Source of the DNA: Neckera pumila
Lineage: Eukaryota; Streptophyta; Bryopsida; Hypnales; Neckeraceae
Direction: 5' to 3'
Assembly: GCA_963969595.1 (NCBI GenBank)
Contig: OZ018412.1
Span: forward strand, 16,246,501 to 16,310,500
Length of the DNA: 64,000 nt
Positions 39,471 through 51,930 of the stretch are shown piece after piece. Both the position numbers and the translations under genes were made by a program. Position 1 is the stretch's first letter. Every line of letters starts with the position of its first letter. A model generated the notes under the pieces. The model saw nothing but the letters and a program-made list of their open reading frames with translations. It was not told the origin of the DNA and searched no databases.

Positions 39471-40644
39471 ACCTCCAAATCAGTGCAACTTGTATCCCAC
39501 TAAAAAGCTCCACCTCCAAATCAGGTGCAATTTGTATCCCACTAAAAAGCTCCATCTTCAAATCAAGGACAATTTATATCCCACTAAAAAGTTCCATTTA
39601 TTAATTTTGATCGTTGAGTAAGCGTTGGCCGTGTTGAATGACCTTGTGGGGGGTAAGTGGCAAGCAATGAGAGAGCATTCCTTAATCTCCTAGCAAGCTT
39701 GGTCTTGCCTATATGAGGCACCTTGTACTTATTGCTTCCTCAGACAATTGTGTTGACAATGGATTTTGTGACCACTTGGACACTATGAAAATTTGTTCAT
39801 GAAGTGGGCTAGGTTTCCTTGTTGTAGATATTTAGGTAGAGAGTAAATTGATATTTCAAAAATCCCATTGTTGCCACCAACCTTTAAATCATTGTGAATG
39901 ACGAGCTGGCACTATTCATGAACAATGCTCAAATATGATACTTTCTGCATGGATTTTGGGTGCTTGAATGACGGCGTCTAAGCTAGAGATTTTGTTTACA
40001 TCTAGAAGATGGATTATTGTTTTTTGAATGCATATATCACTGGCACAAAGACTAAAAGTACAGAAAATTCTTCATAGAGAAGGTTTTTAGAGGAATAGAG
40101 GGAATATTTTTCAAAAGTCTCACAAGGGATTTCCATAGGAGAAAAGGAAAAGAATTCCTGGTATTTTGTCTTTGCTGTCATGATGTGGATTGTCTATTTG
40201 TTAAAAATAGACATTGTATTAGTTCCACAATGGTGAAATAATAGATTGGACAATTAATTGGCAATAAATTTTTGAAGTTAGCTTTTACCGTTACCTTTTA
40301 AATTTACAAATCACTTCTACTTTATTGAATAAGCTAATAGTAGTATATAAAAGCAATAAAGATTATATTTATATTATTATTAGGAAGATGGAGTATTATT
40401 ATGAAACGGTTAAGGGGTAGATAAGAGGTTATATTTAATGTTGTATGGATAACAAACACACACTAAATCAATAGTTGTATTTTTTTTTATTAGCGAAATG
40501 TTGTTTGGTTATTTTATTTGGTAACATTTTTTCAAACAATAACATAGCTAGAAGCCTTGTGTGCTTTTTTTGATAGGTGGCAAACTTTGCGACTCCGTCT
40601 TCTTTATCACCTTCATTTGTAGCTCCAATAATAGCGTTGGAAAG
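39471..40644. other. Intergenic AT-rich DNA
   Basis: A short direct triplication with the word TCCCACTAAAAAGCTCCA or TCCCACTAAAAAGTTCCA lies at 39497-39598. No gene is supported. Confidence 0.4.
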
Positions 40645-42270
40645 TCTTGAAAGCATTTTTGCGGCAATAAAAGGTATTGTATTTATTGTGCCTCTACTAC
40701 TTTCTAGAAGTTTAGACTTCAAATTCTATATTGAAGAAGTAGATGTGCCAATAAAGATTGGATTTATTGATGGTTGGATTCCTCATCATTCCCCACATGA
40801 GCCTAATATGCGTCAATCAATTGAGACTAAAATTATAGATCTTCAAGTAGACTTAGATACTGCAAATGTACTTATTGTTGTCCAAGAAAAAATTTTCAAA
40901 GTCTTCTATTATAGCAACACAAACTTGAATGATTAAAGGTGACGTATTGATGTTGAAGTCGCAATGTGGACATTGAAACAAATATTTTTGCAAATATCAT
41001 TGTTCATCCACCTTGTAGTTCAATACATTTTGTTGGAAATGCTATGAACATTGAGTTGCAATTTGGGCTTGAAGGACATACTGATAATTTCCAATTTTTT
41101 TGTGGATTCCCAAAATCTTGCATGTCTCTCATTTTTTTCTCTCTTGCCAAAATTGAGAAATGGAAGGGATCTTATGGATCGCTTTTTTTTCCAACCACTC
41201 ATTTTGTTTTCGCCAAATTTCCAAAAATTCATAACATGTGGGTCTAGTCTTATACATAGATGCAATTTTCTGATCCAAAAGATAAATAATCAAATGCCTA
41301 TATATAATTTGTAGGAAATGAGATCATTATCATGGAGGATGCATCAGCTAGGATGCAATTCCTGTACAACACATTACGGATGATGTATAGAGACAAGATC
41401 GTGATCCATATTTGTTCACCATCACCATTTTGTCTCCATACATCATCCAAAATGTATTGTATACAATATATGGAGACAAGATGGTGATGTTGAACAATAT
41501 GGATCACCATCTTGTCCCCATACATCATCCGTAATGTGTTGTATAGGAATTGCGTCTTAGCTGATGCATCCTCCATGATAATGATCTCATTTCCTACAAA
41601 TTATATATAGGCATTTGATTATTTATCTTTTGGATCAGAAAATTGCATCTATGTATAAGACTAGACCCACATGTTATGAATTTTTCAAAGTTTGGCAAAA
41701 ATAAAATGTAGAAAGAAAAGTGATCCATAAGACCCCTTCCATTTCTCAATTTTGGCATGAAAAAAAATGACAGAGGTGCAAGATTTTTGGAATCCACAAA
41801 AACATTGGGAATTACCAATATGTTGTTTTGGCCCAAATTGCAATTCAATGTTCAAAGCATTTCCAACAAAATGTATTGAACTACAAGTGGATGAAACATT
41901 AATTTGAAAAAATATCAATTTCAATGTCCATATTGTGACTTCAATATTGATATGTCACCTTCAATCATTGAAGTCTGTGTTGCTACTATAGAAGACCTTG
42001 AAAATTTTGTCTTGGACTACAATAGGTATATTTGTAGCATCTAAGTCTACTTGAAGACTTATAAATTCAATCTCAATTGATTGTTGCATATCAAGCTTGT
42101 GTAAGAAATGATGAGGAATTGTACCATCTATAAATCCAATTCTTACTGCATTGGCACATCCACTTTCACAATATAGAATTTAAAGTCTAAACTTTCTCTT
42201 TGAGTAGAAAGTAGTGGAAGCACAATGAATGTAATACCCTTGCAATTGTGCAAAAAATGAATTTTATCCT
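40645..42270. repeat. Giant palindrome, arms of about 800 bp, centre near 41455
   Basis: The left arm (about 40645-41450) and right arm (about 41460-42270) are inverted copies of each other. Matching words are GGAGGATGCATCAGCTA at 41335 and its inverse at 41559, ATTTGTAGGAAATGAGATCA at 41309 and its inverse at 41583, and TTAGACTTCAAATTCTATA at 40709 and its imperfect inverse near 42180. The left arm contains plus-strand ORFs of 119 and 93 codons (40577-40936, 40966-41247) with decayed counterparts in the right arm. They match no family I recognise. A transcript through this region would form a long double-stranded RNA hairpin. Confidence 0.75.
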
Positions 42271-43599
42271 TAGTCATTATAGGTTTTAGGTCGCTCGCAA
42301 CAAACCCTAAACCCCTCCCTTTGTTGTCTTCCTCCTTGCGGCTTTGTCTTGATGTAGATCTCGCAGCTTTCTTACAACATGGTGCAGGTCTTTCTAAGGT
42401 ATCTTCTTTTCCATTGTTGGCTCGTTGCTTTGTCTCTCTACTTTCTATTTGGATTTCATCCAACTTTTGTATTTCAAGGGCTTGTTGTGGTAGAGATTTT
42501 GGAAACTATGTGACTATCTTTTGCAAGTTGGTTTTTGCATGGTTGCGCCATGCTTGTTTTTTTTTACTCAACTAGGGTACCACCCTCAAGTTAAAAACCT
42601 ATCAATTTGCATCTATTGTAACCATTTATTTATTCTACAATAGTCTTAGAAAGAATCACAATTTTGACGTATCACCAAGCTTTTCATGTTTGTATGTCAC
42701 GTTCACTGGTAGTTGTTGTTCTTTAAGGCAAATGAAGCATGTTCCTCAATAAGACTTGGATGACAACAATTTAGAAATGGGTTTAGTATCTAACAAAATG
42801 TTATAAAGTATATAAATGCCTTTATCAATAAGAAAACCCATTTGTTCATGAATATTTTTTATTCAATCATATACTTTTTCTTTTTTTTTGGTTATGGAAT
42901 TCAAAATGTTCTCAGCCTCTCCATTTAATCTCGCCCTTTTAAAAATGTGCATTTTTTGCAATCAATTTCACTAAAACTTTATAAGAAAGCAATCCAAACA
43001 TAGATATTGTTGATGTTGATCTTCAAAGCAGATCAAGCATTATGATTATGGAAATGAGGTAAGCAAATCAAAAAAGAAAGGATTGGTGATATTGAGTATT
43101 TGGAATGGTGCGTAGCTTTCACCAAATTCATCCAGTAACACATTAAAAGGTTTTTAAAGCTTTTAACATAACTCTCTAAGAGGGATAACGCTTTGCAATA
43201 GTTGTAAGTTTACCGGCATACCTTGATCCAAATGATGTTTTTTTCTTGGACATGATGCTTGACCGAGTTGAAATTCTAAGTTGCAATGTCCGTGGAAATC
43301 TTCAATTTGAAGCATCACTTACCGTCATTTTGAAGATCACTCAAATTTAGACAGTCTCTCTAAAGAACCCATAGTATTCATGAAAATTGACCTTGGTAGC
43401 TATTCAAGATCTAAATGGAACCAATCTCCAAAGTTGCGAGTAAATTGTGAGATGATTTTGGTCTTTTTATAGGTTGCGGCAGGGCCGAGTTACAATGGAT
43501 TGAGAAAATCAAAAAGCATGTTTATCGTTGTTGATATTGGCAAATGTAGCATAGCTACAATAAAATGCCATGTTTGTTGCGATCACCCAAGAAATCAAA
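42271..43599. other. Intergenic DNA
   Basis: The first 250 bases are somewhat richer in G+C and contain short ORFs on both strands (42143-42463 minus, 42321-42575 plus) without domains. Nothing else recognised. Confidence 0.35.
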
Positions 43600-44436
43600 C
43601 CAAACATTTTTTTTAAGAATCCAACCTTAGAATATTGTATTTCTCTTGTTTCAAATCATGTAATATAAATTTCATGAAGTCTCAAAATGATTGGAAAATA
43701 TTAGCATTTGAAATTGGAAAAATTAGTTATTTTGTATTGGCTGCAATTTCAAATGACTTTGACTGTCATTTGTGGAATTTTTTTTCACTACAAACCATAA
43801 ATTAAATTTTTTTTTTATTGAACATTTGAGTTGAAAGTGAGGATAAAAAATTCAAAACATCAAAACTTGATTTTTACATATAAAAAAATTGTTAAATAGA
43901 AGTAGGTGCTAAATTGAACAAAACACTAAATTGTTAATAGCTCTAAGATGGAATTGAAAAATCATAATCCAATGGTGAAACTCTTCTTGCAAACCAACCT
44001 TGTCAAAAAAAAATTTGAATTTTTTTTTGAAAATTGCATTCAAAAATAAATTCTATAAGTTGTTTTCTGAAGAAGATGCTAGATTGCCCCCAAAATGAGA
44101 TTGTCCGTAACTTTCTCATTTTTAGTCTAAATAGAATTAATCAAAGCTTCAAATGTAGACAAAAGTATAACCTTTCAGAAAGAAAAAGAAAAAAAATTAA
44201 AAAATCTCATTTTTTTGTATTTTTTTGTTCTACCCAACAAATTGGCTTTTAAGACTTTGGATGGCATAACTTTTGCTCCCAGGCACAGATTGAAAAAATT
44301 TATATATTCTTAGAAAGATAATGTGATTTCCTATCTTCAAAAAAAGTTTCAGAAATTTTGTCAAAATTTGAGGTCACACAAGCCTACTCAAAATCCCAAG
44401 TATCCCCCAAGGGGACTTTGGTACTTTAGGGGTTAA
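43600..44436 (-). mobile_element. TTAA-type element, long class, left end uncertain
   Basis: The right end is GGTACTTTAGGGGTTAA preceded by CCCCCAAGGGGAC. The interior shares CCGTAACTTTCTCAT, AATCAAAGCTTC and ATAACTTTTGCTCCC with subfamily A copies. Confidence 0.55.
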
Positions 44437-46788
44437 TGAACCAATTGGTGAGAGAAGTTTTTAGAGTTGCTAGCTGTATCAAAGGAAACCATCCATAGCT
44501 TGAATTTACAAAACTAATTGACATCTTTTTTTTCCTACAACTTATATATTTCTCCATAGTCAAAGGACAATGTGTGCATTTTGGACAAGTTGAGGAACAA
44601 CAACACCCAAATCAATTCGAAGAGCAAATGGTAGAGAACTTAATAGCAGACTTAGAATTCTTGAATGAAGCTAATAAGAAAGCGAAGGCACTTTCTTAGC
44701 CCGTTAGACAAAAACTTAGTCTTGCGATTGCTTATTTTATAGATCTACAAGTAATATCAAGTTTTGTAGTTGTTGGTTAAAGGCAGCTAGCGTTTGTGAT
44801 TTATCGGCATTCTTTTGCTTACAAATATGTATGTTTTCAAGATGTAATTATGGATCAGTTTCCTTGAAACCTTAATCTTCCATTGAAACCTTGATCTTCA
44901 AGGTTTCAAGGAAGCAATTCTAGAATTATCTAGGATCGTGCTTCTGATACTGACCTTTGTGAGTCCTTGTAGCCATCACATACCTAGCTTGCCTAGGGGT
45001 CAGAATTATAAAAATCCGGAATTTGTAGGTTTGTAATTTTCTTGTATATTCTAGAACCTTATATTCATAGGACTAGTTTTACTAAGTGATTTTTTGCAAT
45101 TGATGTTTATTTGCGTGGGTATGCAAGCCATGAAACTAATGTTAGAAATGGTATTTGCTTTTGTATCCAAGTCAGGCGATGGTTAATCACCATCTACAGT
45201 AAGGAAACTTAAGAAGATGATTGGATATGTGAAAGAGGAAGGTGCTAAGGTTAGGGTATCTATGTGTATTCTTTACTAAGTTGTAACAATGCTTCTGTTC
45301 TTTAAGCCTCACCTACATGACCAAGAAGTTTGAAGATGTAGACATAGATTGAAAAGATATAGAGACAATGTACATATAGAGTTTAGTTTCTCTCTGCTTC
45401 CTTGAATTTCTAGTTGGTTTATAGGATTGCCAATGTTTAGGGAAAATCTAGGGCACTTCATGATTGATTTTCCTTGTTTGCTAGTTTTATTTTAATTTCT
45501 AGTGCAAAATCAAAATAGAAAGTAGACATTTTGAAATAAAAAACAAGAATAATCTCCTTGTGTTATTGAAAATCAATGTACATGCACTAGGTTCATTAAA
45601 ACTGCAATACATCATGCAATTTTTGTCTATCTATCTTATCACTTTGATCCATCTAATATATCCTTTTCATTCATTAAAGGGACAATAAGTCATCCAAGTT
45701 TCATCCAAGTAGAAACTCATTTTCATGTGTTGATAATGCAAATTTCAGTTGACATTCATCCATCCAAGATTGTAGTTTCATTCAATGATATAGCAATTTT
45801 TCATTTTTACTTCAATACATTACAACAAAGTTTTCCTATGAATTTCCAGTGATTTTTTTCCCATCGTAGTAGTGTAGTTTCCCTATAAGTCTCAAATTCC
45901 CGGCATGAGAAAAAATTCCTGGTGTTCCCTTTACACCAAAAGAAAACATTGGGAATTCCTTTTCTTCTCCTCTATGGGAATCCCTTGCTAGACCTTATGT
46001 CTACCTTCTTGAACAAGAAATTTATACAATTTGTTCATGTTGTTGCTAATACTAAAAGTTTGGACAATATCATTCAACCGCTTATGACACAAATGACGCC
46101 ACCATCATCCATAATTGTTTGTTTAAATCATGTAGAGCAGACAATGAAGCTGGTGTAGAAAACAAATAGATAGAAAAGAAGGCAAATGAGAGAGTGCAAG
46201 ATTAAAAAGAAAAAAACCTCTTGAATTCTAAAAAATGTCTTCAAAATTCTTGGTCAAAGTGCAAAAAGGAAAAGCACCCTAAATCATTGTTCAGTGGCTT
46301 CATTTCCAAACATAAATTATAGATAATCCAAGGGCTACAAAACCACATGGCAGTTGGTGTTTGGACACTTGAAGGGCGGATTAGAAGGCAATCCAAGTAA
46401 ACAGGTTTTGGGACATGGAGGAAAATGGGTGCTCCTACCTTATTCTAAAGACATCATTTTTGTTATCAATGTATGTTAGCAGCATCAAAGCCGTTAAGTG
46501 GAGCTCAGTTCATAATTTCACCACAATTTTGCTAATATCGTGTCTTCATTAAATTTCTAAATTTAAATGTCATTAAAAATAAATATAAATATAATAATTT
46601 TTTCACATTGTAATTAAGTATAACAGCACCAGTAGTGGGATTATGGGAATCCAGAAATAGTGCTAAGCAATGAACAATGAATAGTTTTGTAGATGCACTT
46701 ATTTTTGGATGAAGGAATTTCAAATTGCAATTATTGAAGCAATCAACTTATCATGGAGCAAAATCACTCTTGCATGAGCACAACATTC
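44437..46788. other. Intergenic AT-rich DNA
   Basis: No gene is supported. A short foldback of CCTTGAAACCTTAATCTTCC and its inverse lies at 44869-44912. A motif near 46430 (GGTGCTCCTACCTTATTC) resembles the AAGGTAG..CACCC terminus noted elsewhere. Confidence 0.4.
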
Positions 46789-47010
46789 TTAATCCTTAAT
46801 GGACAATCACGTGAACATGAAAATCATTCCTTTTCATTACTATGTGAATCATTGGCTTAAAAAATTGTAAAAACACTTATTGGAAGTCAAACTACTGTAG
46901 TAGACTTCCCCTTTCACAACAAAATTCCGATAATGAGTAGTTGAACTTTTGCCCTACTAAAAGAATTCTTTGTTATCCATTGATGGGCAAACATCCGTGT
47001 CAATGTTTAA
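46789..47010 (+). mobile_element. TTAA-type element, short class, abutting the next element
   Basis: The left end is TTAATCCTTAATGG and the right end is AATGTTTAA, with the final TTAA (47007-47010) being the first TTAA of the neighbouring long element. The interior matches the short class (GGAAGTCAAACTACTGTAG, CACAACAAAATTC). Confidence 0.55.
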
Positions 47011-47925
47011 CCCCTAAAGGCCCATTGTCCTTGTGGGGGACAAATGGAATTTAGGGCAGGTACCTACAAGCTAAATTTTTGTTCTGATTTTTTGAATTTT
47101 TCTTCAAAGAGAAACTAGTTAGCTTTATGGGAATGTAATCTTTTTTTCAATCAGTGCCCAAGAACAAAAGTTATGCCTAAATAAGCTAAAGACAAGGGAG
47201 AGGCGGTGGCAAAAATAATTTGAAGAATTTGAATTTTTTTTTGGATTTTTTTGCTTATAGATTATATTTTTGTCTATACGGAAAGCTTTGATTCATTCCA
47301 TTTGGATTTGTTATGAAAAAGTTATAGACAATCTTGTTTTCTAGGCAACTAGAGCATCTTCTTGAAAAAATAACTTGTAGGATTCATTTTTGAATGCCAT
47401 TTTTTATATTTAAGAAAAAAAAAAGTTCGACATGGTTTAGTTTGCTTGCTAGAACAATCTCACCATTGAGATTAGTTCATTTAATTTCCATCTTAGAGAT
47501 ATTAATAACTTAGATTTTCCTTCTATCTTGTATCTACTTTTGCTTAACAATTTTTTTAAGTATGAAAACTAAGTTTTTTTGAATTTTTTTTCCTAGACTT
47601 TCAATTTGATTCTCCACCACAAAGATTTAAAGCTCAAAATTGAGTAGTGCAGAAAATTAAAGTTAAGAAGGTTCAAAGTCAAATAATCTAGTCCCGCAAT
47701 GTGCTGAAAAACTTGGTCTTTTTACTTTAAACGTAGATACCTTGCAGTTCATGCGGTCAAAAATTCTGAAATTTTATCAATACATTTTCATACTAGCTAG
47801 GTATAAGATCCTATGGTTAGATGCTGAAAAAAAAACAATTTTCAATTTTTTTTACTCTTTGCTGTAGAAATGGGAGTTTTGAGTGTTTTTCGGCAGAAAA
47901 AAGACCTTGAACTTTTCGGGATTAA
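47007..47925 (+). mobile_element. TTAA-flanked element, long subfamily A (919 bp)
   Basis: It begins TTAACCCCTAAAGGCCC and ends ACTTTTCGGGATTAA. The interior closely follows 2001-2934. Confidence 0.75.
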
Positions 47926-48835
47926 AGTGCCCAACTCCTGAAATGTACACTTTTGATACATTGAAGAAAGCAAAATGCACCTCTGAGTTCGTGATCACTT
48001 TCAGAGCAGGGTTGCTCTTACAACAAGTCGCTTGTGGAGCACCAAGTTCATTCAGTCTCTCTTTCTTTGGACATACTCTAGCTTAGTTTGTTGCAATTGG
48101 TAATTTCCAAAAAGGAATTGTATTGTCTAACAATTCCTTCAACATTCAAACTAACCTATCCAATGCCATAGCATTATTCAGACTACCAAATTTTTATTTT
48201 AGAAGCCTCGGAACTCAGCTTCCATGGAGGATTAAAGCGTGTTTTTTGTTTGGATTAAAAACTAATGTTTGACACCTTCAGCATGACCCATGATCTCCAG
48301 TCCTAGCAAGCTAAGAGCACAAATTAATATACATACATCCAACTGCAGAGGCAAAGAAAAATGCAACAAAGAATCATTGATTGATCCCCTTGGCAAGTCC
48401 TCCATATTCTTTACCTCAAGACATAAAAGATTTCTAGAGCCTATTTGCATAATCAAGAAGAACAAACTCTGCAACTATTTCAAAGTCGGTTTTGGGTTTA
48501 CCTTACTAGTGTGATTGTTGTATTGTCACACTCCACGCAATGCAATGATGGATCAACGTGTGACGTAGCAAAGTGATAGAACTTGTAGGGAACAGCGACT
48601 AGCCATTTTGCAACAGATTTCCGGACAGGCCTGGACGCAACGCGGAATCCATGAATTGGAAAAAACAAAAAAACATCCGATCCGAAATTTCCCGAATTTT
48701 CTATCCGTATGGCCGTTGGGATCATAGCTAGATAGCTAGCGCAGATTGTCGTACATCCAATGCAACCCCAACGAAAAATGAAACAATCCAAATACACCCT
48801 TCCCCCATCGTATGAGTCATCCAAAATCTTCAATT
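47926..48835. other. Unassigned, moderately GC-rich DNA
   Basis: This segment has a more genic base composition than its surroundings. Minus-strand frames at 48474-48262 and 48884-48498 are open but show no domain. A donor-like AAG/GTGTATTT at about 48803 ends a Lys/Glu-rich frame (KKENEKKLKILDD) that begins in the tandem array to the right. A decayed or unrecognised gene is possible. Confidence 0.3.
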
Positions 48836-48851
48836 TTTTTTCATTTTCTTT

Positions 48852-49085
48852 TTTCATTTCCAAAACTTGCAATTGAAGTTGCAAAACATTTTTTTTTTTT
48901 TTTCATTTCCAGAGCTTGCAATTGAAGTTGCAAAACTTTTTTTTTTTTTTTTTTTCGTTTCCAAAGCTTGCAATTGAAGTTGCAAAACTTTTCATTTTTT
49001 TATTTATTTCCAAAGCTTGCAATTGAAGTTGCAAAATTTTTCATTTTTTTTTTCATTTCCAAAGCTTGCAATTGAAGTAGCAGAA
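48852..49085. repeat. Tandem array of a 53-56 bp unit with poly(T) spacers
   Basis: Five copies of TTTCCAAAGCTTGCAATTGA plus AGTTGCAAAAC are each followed by a T tract whose length varies from copy to copy (roughly 9-20). On the minus strand the unit can read QLQLQALEMK, a coiled-coil-like peptide, and each unit ends in an A tract. The varying A-tract length breaks any common frame. Confidence 0.8.
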
Positions 49086-49447
49086 CAGACATTCAAAGAG
49101 ACCATAGCCAGCCCTCTGCTGCCATGATCGTTGTCATTGTCGTAGCCGGGACGATCACCACCAATTTCACGGTCGTCTCGCTCAACGGAATTGACGTGGG
49201 TGATGGGGGAATGATACAATCGATTCGCATCATCCGCCCATTCTTATCCCATGCAATGCTCACTCTCATCGGAAACGGTGATAATTGCGTCCATGGCAAA
49301 CGGAAACAAATATGATGGAAATAATGGTTAAATTATAACACTTGAACAATGGATGTACGAGTAAATTTTTCACTCATTCGTCACTCATTTGTCACTCATT
49401 CAGCCTGAACCCGCCCGGGAGGTAGGTACAATGGACTTGCTTCCTAC

Positions 49448-49569
49448 TTGAAAGCCTGGCCTCCACCTCCTCCTCCTCCCGGAGCCCCAATCCCGCCCGG
49501 TACGAGAGACGACCACGCAAAAGGGCTCCCCACAGGTTGACTTTCCCCATTGACAGAATGGAATGCCAT
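49448..49569 (-). CDS. Possible first exon of an unknown gene
   Basis: An ATG at 49569 opens a frame starting MAFHSVNGESQPVGSPFAW, running through a Pro/Gly-rich stretch with seven consecutive glycines, and ending at a donor-like AA/GTAGGAAG. The stretch is GC-rich in an AT-rich landscape. No domain is recognised and I could not chain a convincing second exon; open frames at 49299-49093 and the tandem array below are candidates. It may be a gene remnant. Confidence 0.25.
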
Positions 49570-49704
49570 ACTTTTGACGTGGTGAGAGGGACTCCCGGAT
49601 TTTATTTAAGAATCTTGTGGATTTCGGAATAAGCTTAGCTGGGCATGGAAACAGTTTCATGTGCAAAGTTAGTGATGAAGATCATTCAATTGGTTCATAA
49701 CTTA

Positions 49705-49843
49705 GGGCCTCTTCACATTATGGCCGTCCAAGTTGAGAGTCCGTCGTTTCCACCAATCATATTGCAGGGTCCATCAGTTCCACAAAGCATATTGCAGAGT
49801 TCCACGGCCTCTCGACTTGGACGGCCATAGTGTGAAGAGGCCC
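49705..49843. mobile_element. PIF/Harbinger-like MITE with TTA duplication (139 bp)
   Basis: The left end is GGGCCTCTTCACATTATGGC and the right end is its inverse, GCCATAGTGTGAAGAGGCCC. Flanks are TTA on both sides (49702-49704, 49844-49846). The centre carries a tandem pair of AGCATATTGCAG or ATCATATTGCAG units. GGGCCT tips and a TTA duplication fit Tourist-type elements. Confidence 0.75.
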
Positions 49844-49864
49844 TTACTGGGAGCTGTTGTTTGT

Positions 49865-50095
49865 TTAAGCCTTAAACGACAAGGAAGACATTCAGTGGTT
49901 GATGGATGAGAGAGAATCAAATAGTACAAGACAAAAGTGCAACTATTCATCCTCAAAATTTGTTGTAAGAAGGGGAAATCTTCTACAATAGCTTGACTTC
50001 CAATAAATACTTTTGGATTTTTTAATGTAAATGATGTCACACGGTAATGAAAAAGGATGATTTTGAAGGTCACCCCTTTGTCCTTTAAAGGTTAT
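49865..50095 (-). mobile_element. TTAA-type element, short class, inverted (231 bp)
   Basis: The left end is TTAAGCCTTAAACGAC and the right end is GTCCTTTAAAGGTTAT. The interior is the inverse of the short class (GTTGTAAGAAGGGGAAATCT). Confidence 0.5.
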
Positions 50096-50483
50096 AGATG
50101 CAAATGCTTGCAACAATTCAATGTCTTTGTACTAACAATGTATATGGAATTTTGTATCTTGTTAAAGTCACAGTCGGGAGGGAGGGAGTTTTGTGAATGA
50201 TACTCTCTCACCGTCCCAAAATTTTATCTTCTAGTTGGACAAAATGTTTGAGATTTTTGTGCTGAAAATAATGTTATTTCAACCCGCTTTCAGCTCGAAG
50301 TAGAGTTTGGTGTATTCCTATAGTGGCTTGAAACTTTGAGTTTTTCAAGGTGTAGTATTAAGCTTATTGAAACATCTAAAATGGATTTTTGTGAACAACA
50401 ATCGTGTCCTTTTGTATTGTATCCAATAACGTGTTCCAATCCCACATTAAAGAACAAAAGAGTCTTCCGCATTGTCCATTACA

Positions 50484-50626
50484 CTCCGGCAGTGATCCCA
50501 GAACTAGTTTGGGTTTTTAGCCAAATGTTCATTTTTGGAAGATTTTGAAAAAAAATTACACTGAGGACATGTCAAATTTATTAGCAATTGAGCGAAATTT
50601 AGCCAGTTCTGGGATCGCTGCACTCC
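50484..50626. mobile_element. Small MITE with GATCCCAGAACT inverted repeats
   Basis: ACTCCGGCAGTGATCCCAGA on the left pairs with TCTGGGATCGCTGCACTCC on the right, about 140 bp apart. One end recurs at about 15588-15620. Just to its left, CTCTCTCACCGTCCCAAAAT at 50204 looks like a solitary Stowaway terminus. Confidence 0.5.
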
Positions 50627-51111
50627 AGGCTATAAGTTTCAAACCCACACTCAGTCTGTACGTATAGCGTACATCTCAAGAATGCTACGATGGGCGTGAA
50701 CAGACGCTTGACTCATGTATGGAACACAAGCACATGGATCAGTTTTGTACTGCAGCTGCATCTCATGATAATTTCACTGAAAATTTGGGAACTCCACTAT
50801 TGAATGGGTTCCATGTGGTTGACATTTTAGAGGAACTTGCTAAGGTAGGGAGGAGATCCATAAAGGCGCCCATGTAAGAGCGGAAACCTGAATTTGGGGA
50901 TTGGAGGTGAAACTTCTTCAAATATTTTTTGGCGATTTTTTATTGAGAGACAAATGGAATTGGCATCTAACCCAAGTCGTTTCATGTTATTTGGAGCTTT
51001 GTGGAGTTAGTAATGGATTTTTGAAGTTGAAATGGCATAGGGCTCTAAAGTTGCCCACCTCCTCATGGGCGATATTAGAGCTTGAGGTGCTTTTAGAACC
51101 TCCTACCTTAT

Positions 51112-51273
51112 CTACATTGAATAGGGGTATTAAGGGGACCAAATAATTAAGGGGACCTTTCTTTAGAAACTGTACATGTTTGACCCAAAATGTACAACCC
51201 CACGCAGATATTTATGTAGTGTGGAATGTCAATTAATTAGTATGGGTCCCCTTAATACCCCTATTCAGTGTAG
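51112..51273. mobile_element. MITE with 28-bp terminal inverted repeats (162 bp)
   Basis: The left end is CTACATTGAATAGGGGTATT and the right end is AATACCCCTATTCAGTGTAG, continuing inward as AAGGGGACC and its inverse. No ORF. No confident target duplication. Confidence 0.65.
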
Positions 51274-51930
51274 AATAATGGATATTTCTATCACACATGA
51301 AGATTCATATATGATCATTTCCAAGAGCTTACAAACTCCCAAAAGGAACATGAACTATTGTTTTCTTTATTAGCTCTTGCAAATTCAAGTACTCCATATA
51401 ATTCTTCATTTGTGTGGAATAATTTTGATGATTGCCACCATTGAAATGAAAGAAGACTTATGTAACTATACTATGGAAAAAAATTCGACGAAATAGCATA
51501 AATTTTGAGAAATGCTACCAGTAACATTAACAAGATTGATGAAAAATGTTTGGTTAGGTCATACTTTGTATACATATTGAAATCAGAATGTTGAAATCAT
51601 AATGTTCAATAGTGATCCAAAAGTTTTGATTTTTTTTCCACCACTACATACCATTATGATTTTAAGTGTGTAATTTTTTTCAAATCATTTTGAGAAGCAA
51701 AAAAGAAAATTGAGGATATGAAGTGAAACACAAATTGCCTTCTCTATTCTCAAAAAATTTACCAAAAATTAAAAATTTGATCATTTCTCAATCAAATTGC
51801 ACTGATGGGTTTAGCAAAATAATCACCTAGGCCTCTTTGTTGTTCACGGATTGTTGGTGAAGTTTACATTTCAAATTTTCTACAAATGTAGTTGTAGAAG
51901 CCACTAGATGGCCTTATGGTCTTTTAAGAG
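51274..51930. other. AT-rich DNA ending in a decayed TTAA terminus
   Basis: No gene. The end GGTCTTTTAAGAGTTAA at 51918-51934 resembles the right end of a TTAA element whose left end I cannot place. Confidence 0.35.

Noticed and set aside
40577..41247. Plus-strand ORFs in the left arm of the palindrome as protein-coding genes
   Set aside because: No recognisable domain, counterparts in the other arm are broken, and the composition fits non-coding AT-rich DNA. Kept only as part of the palindrome description.
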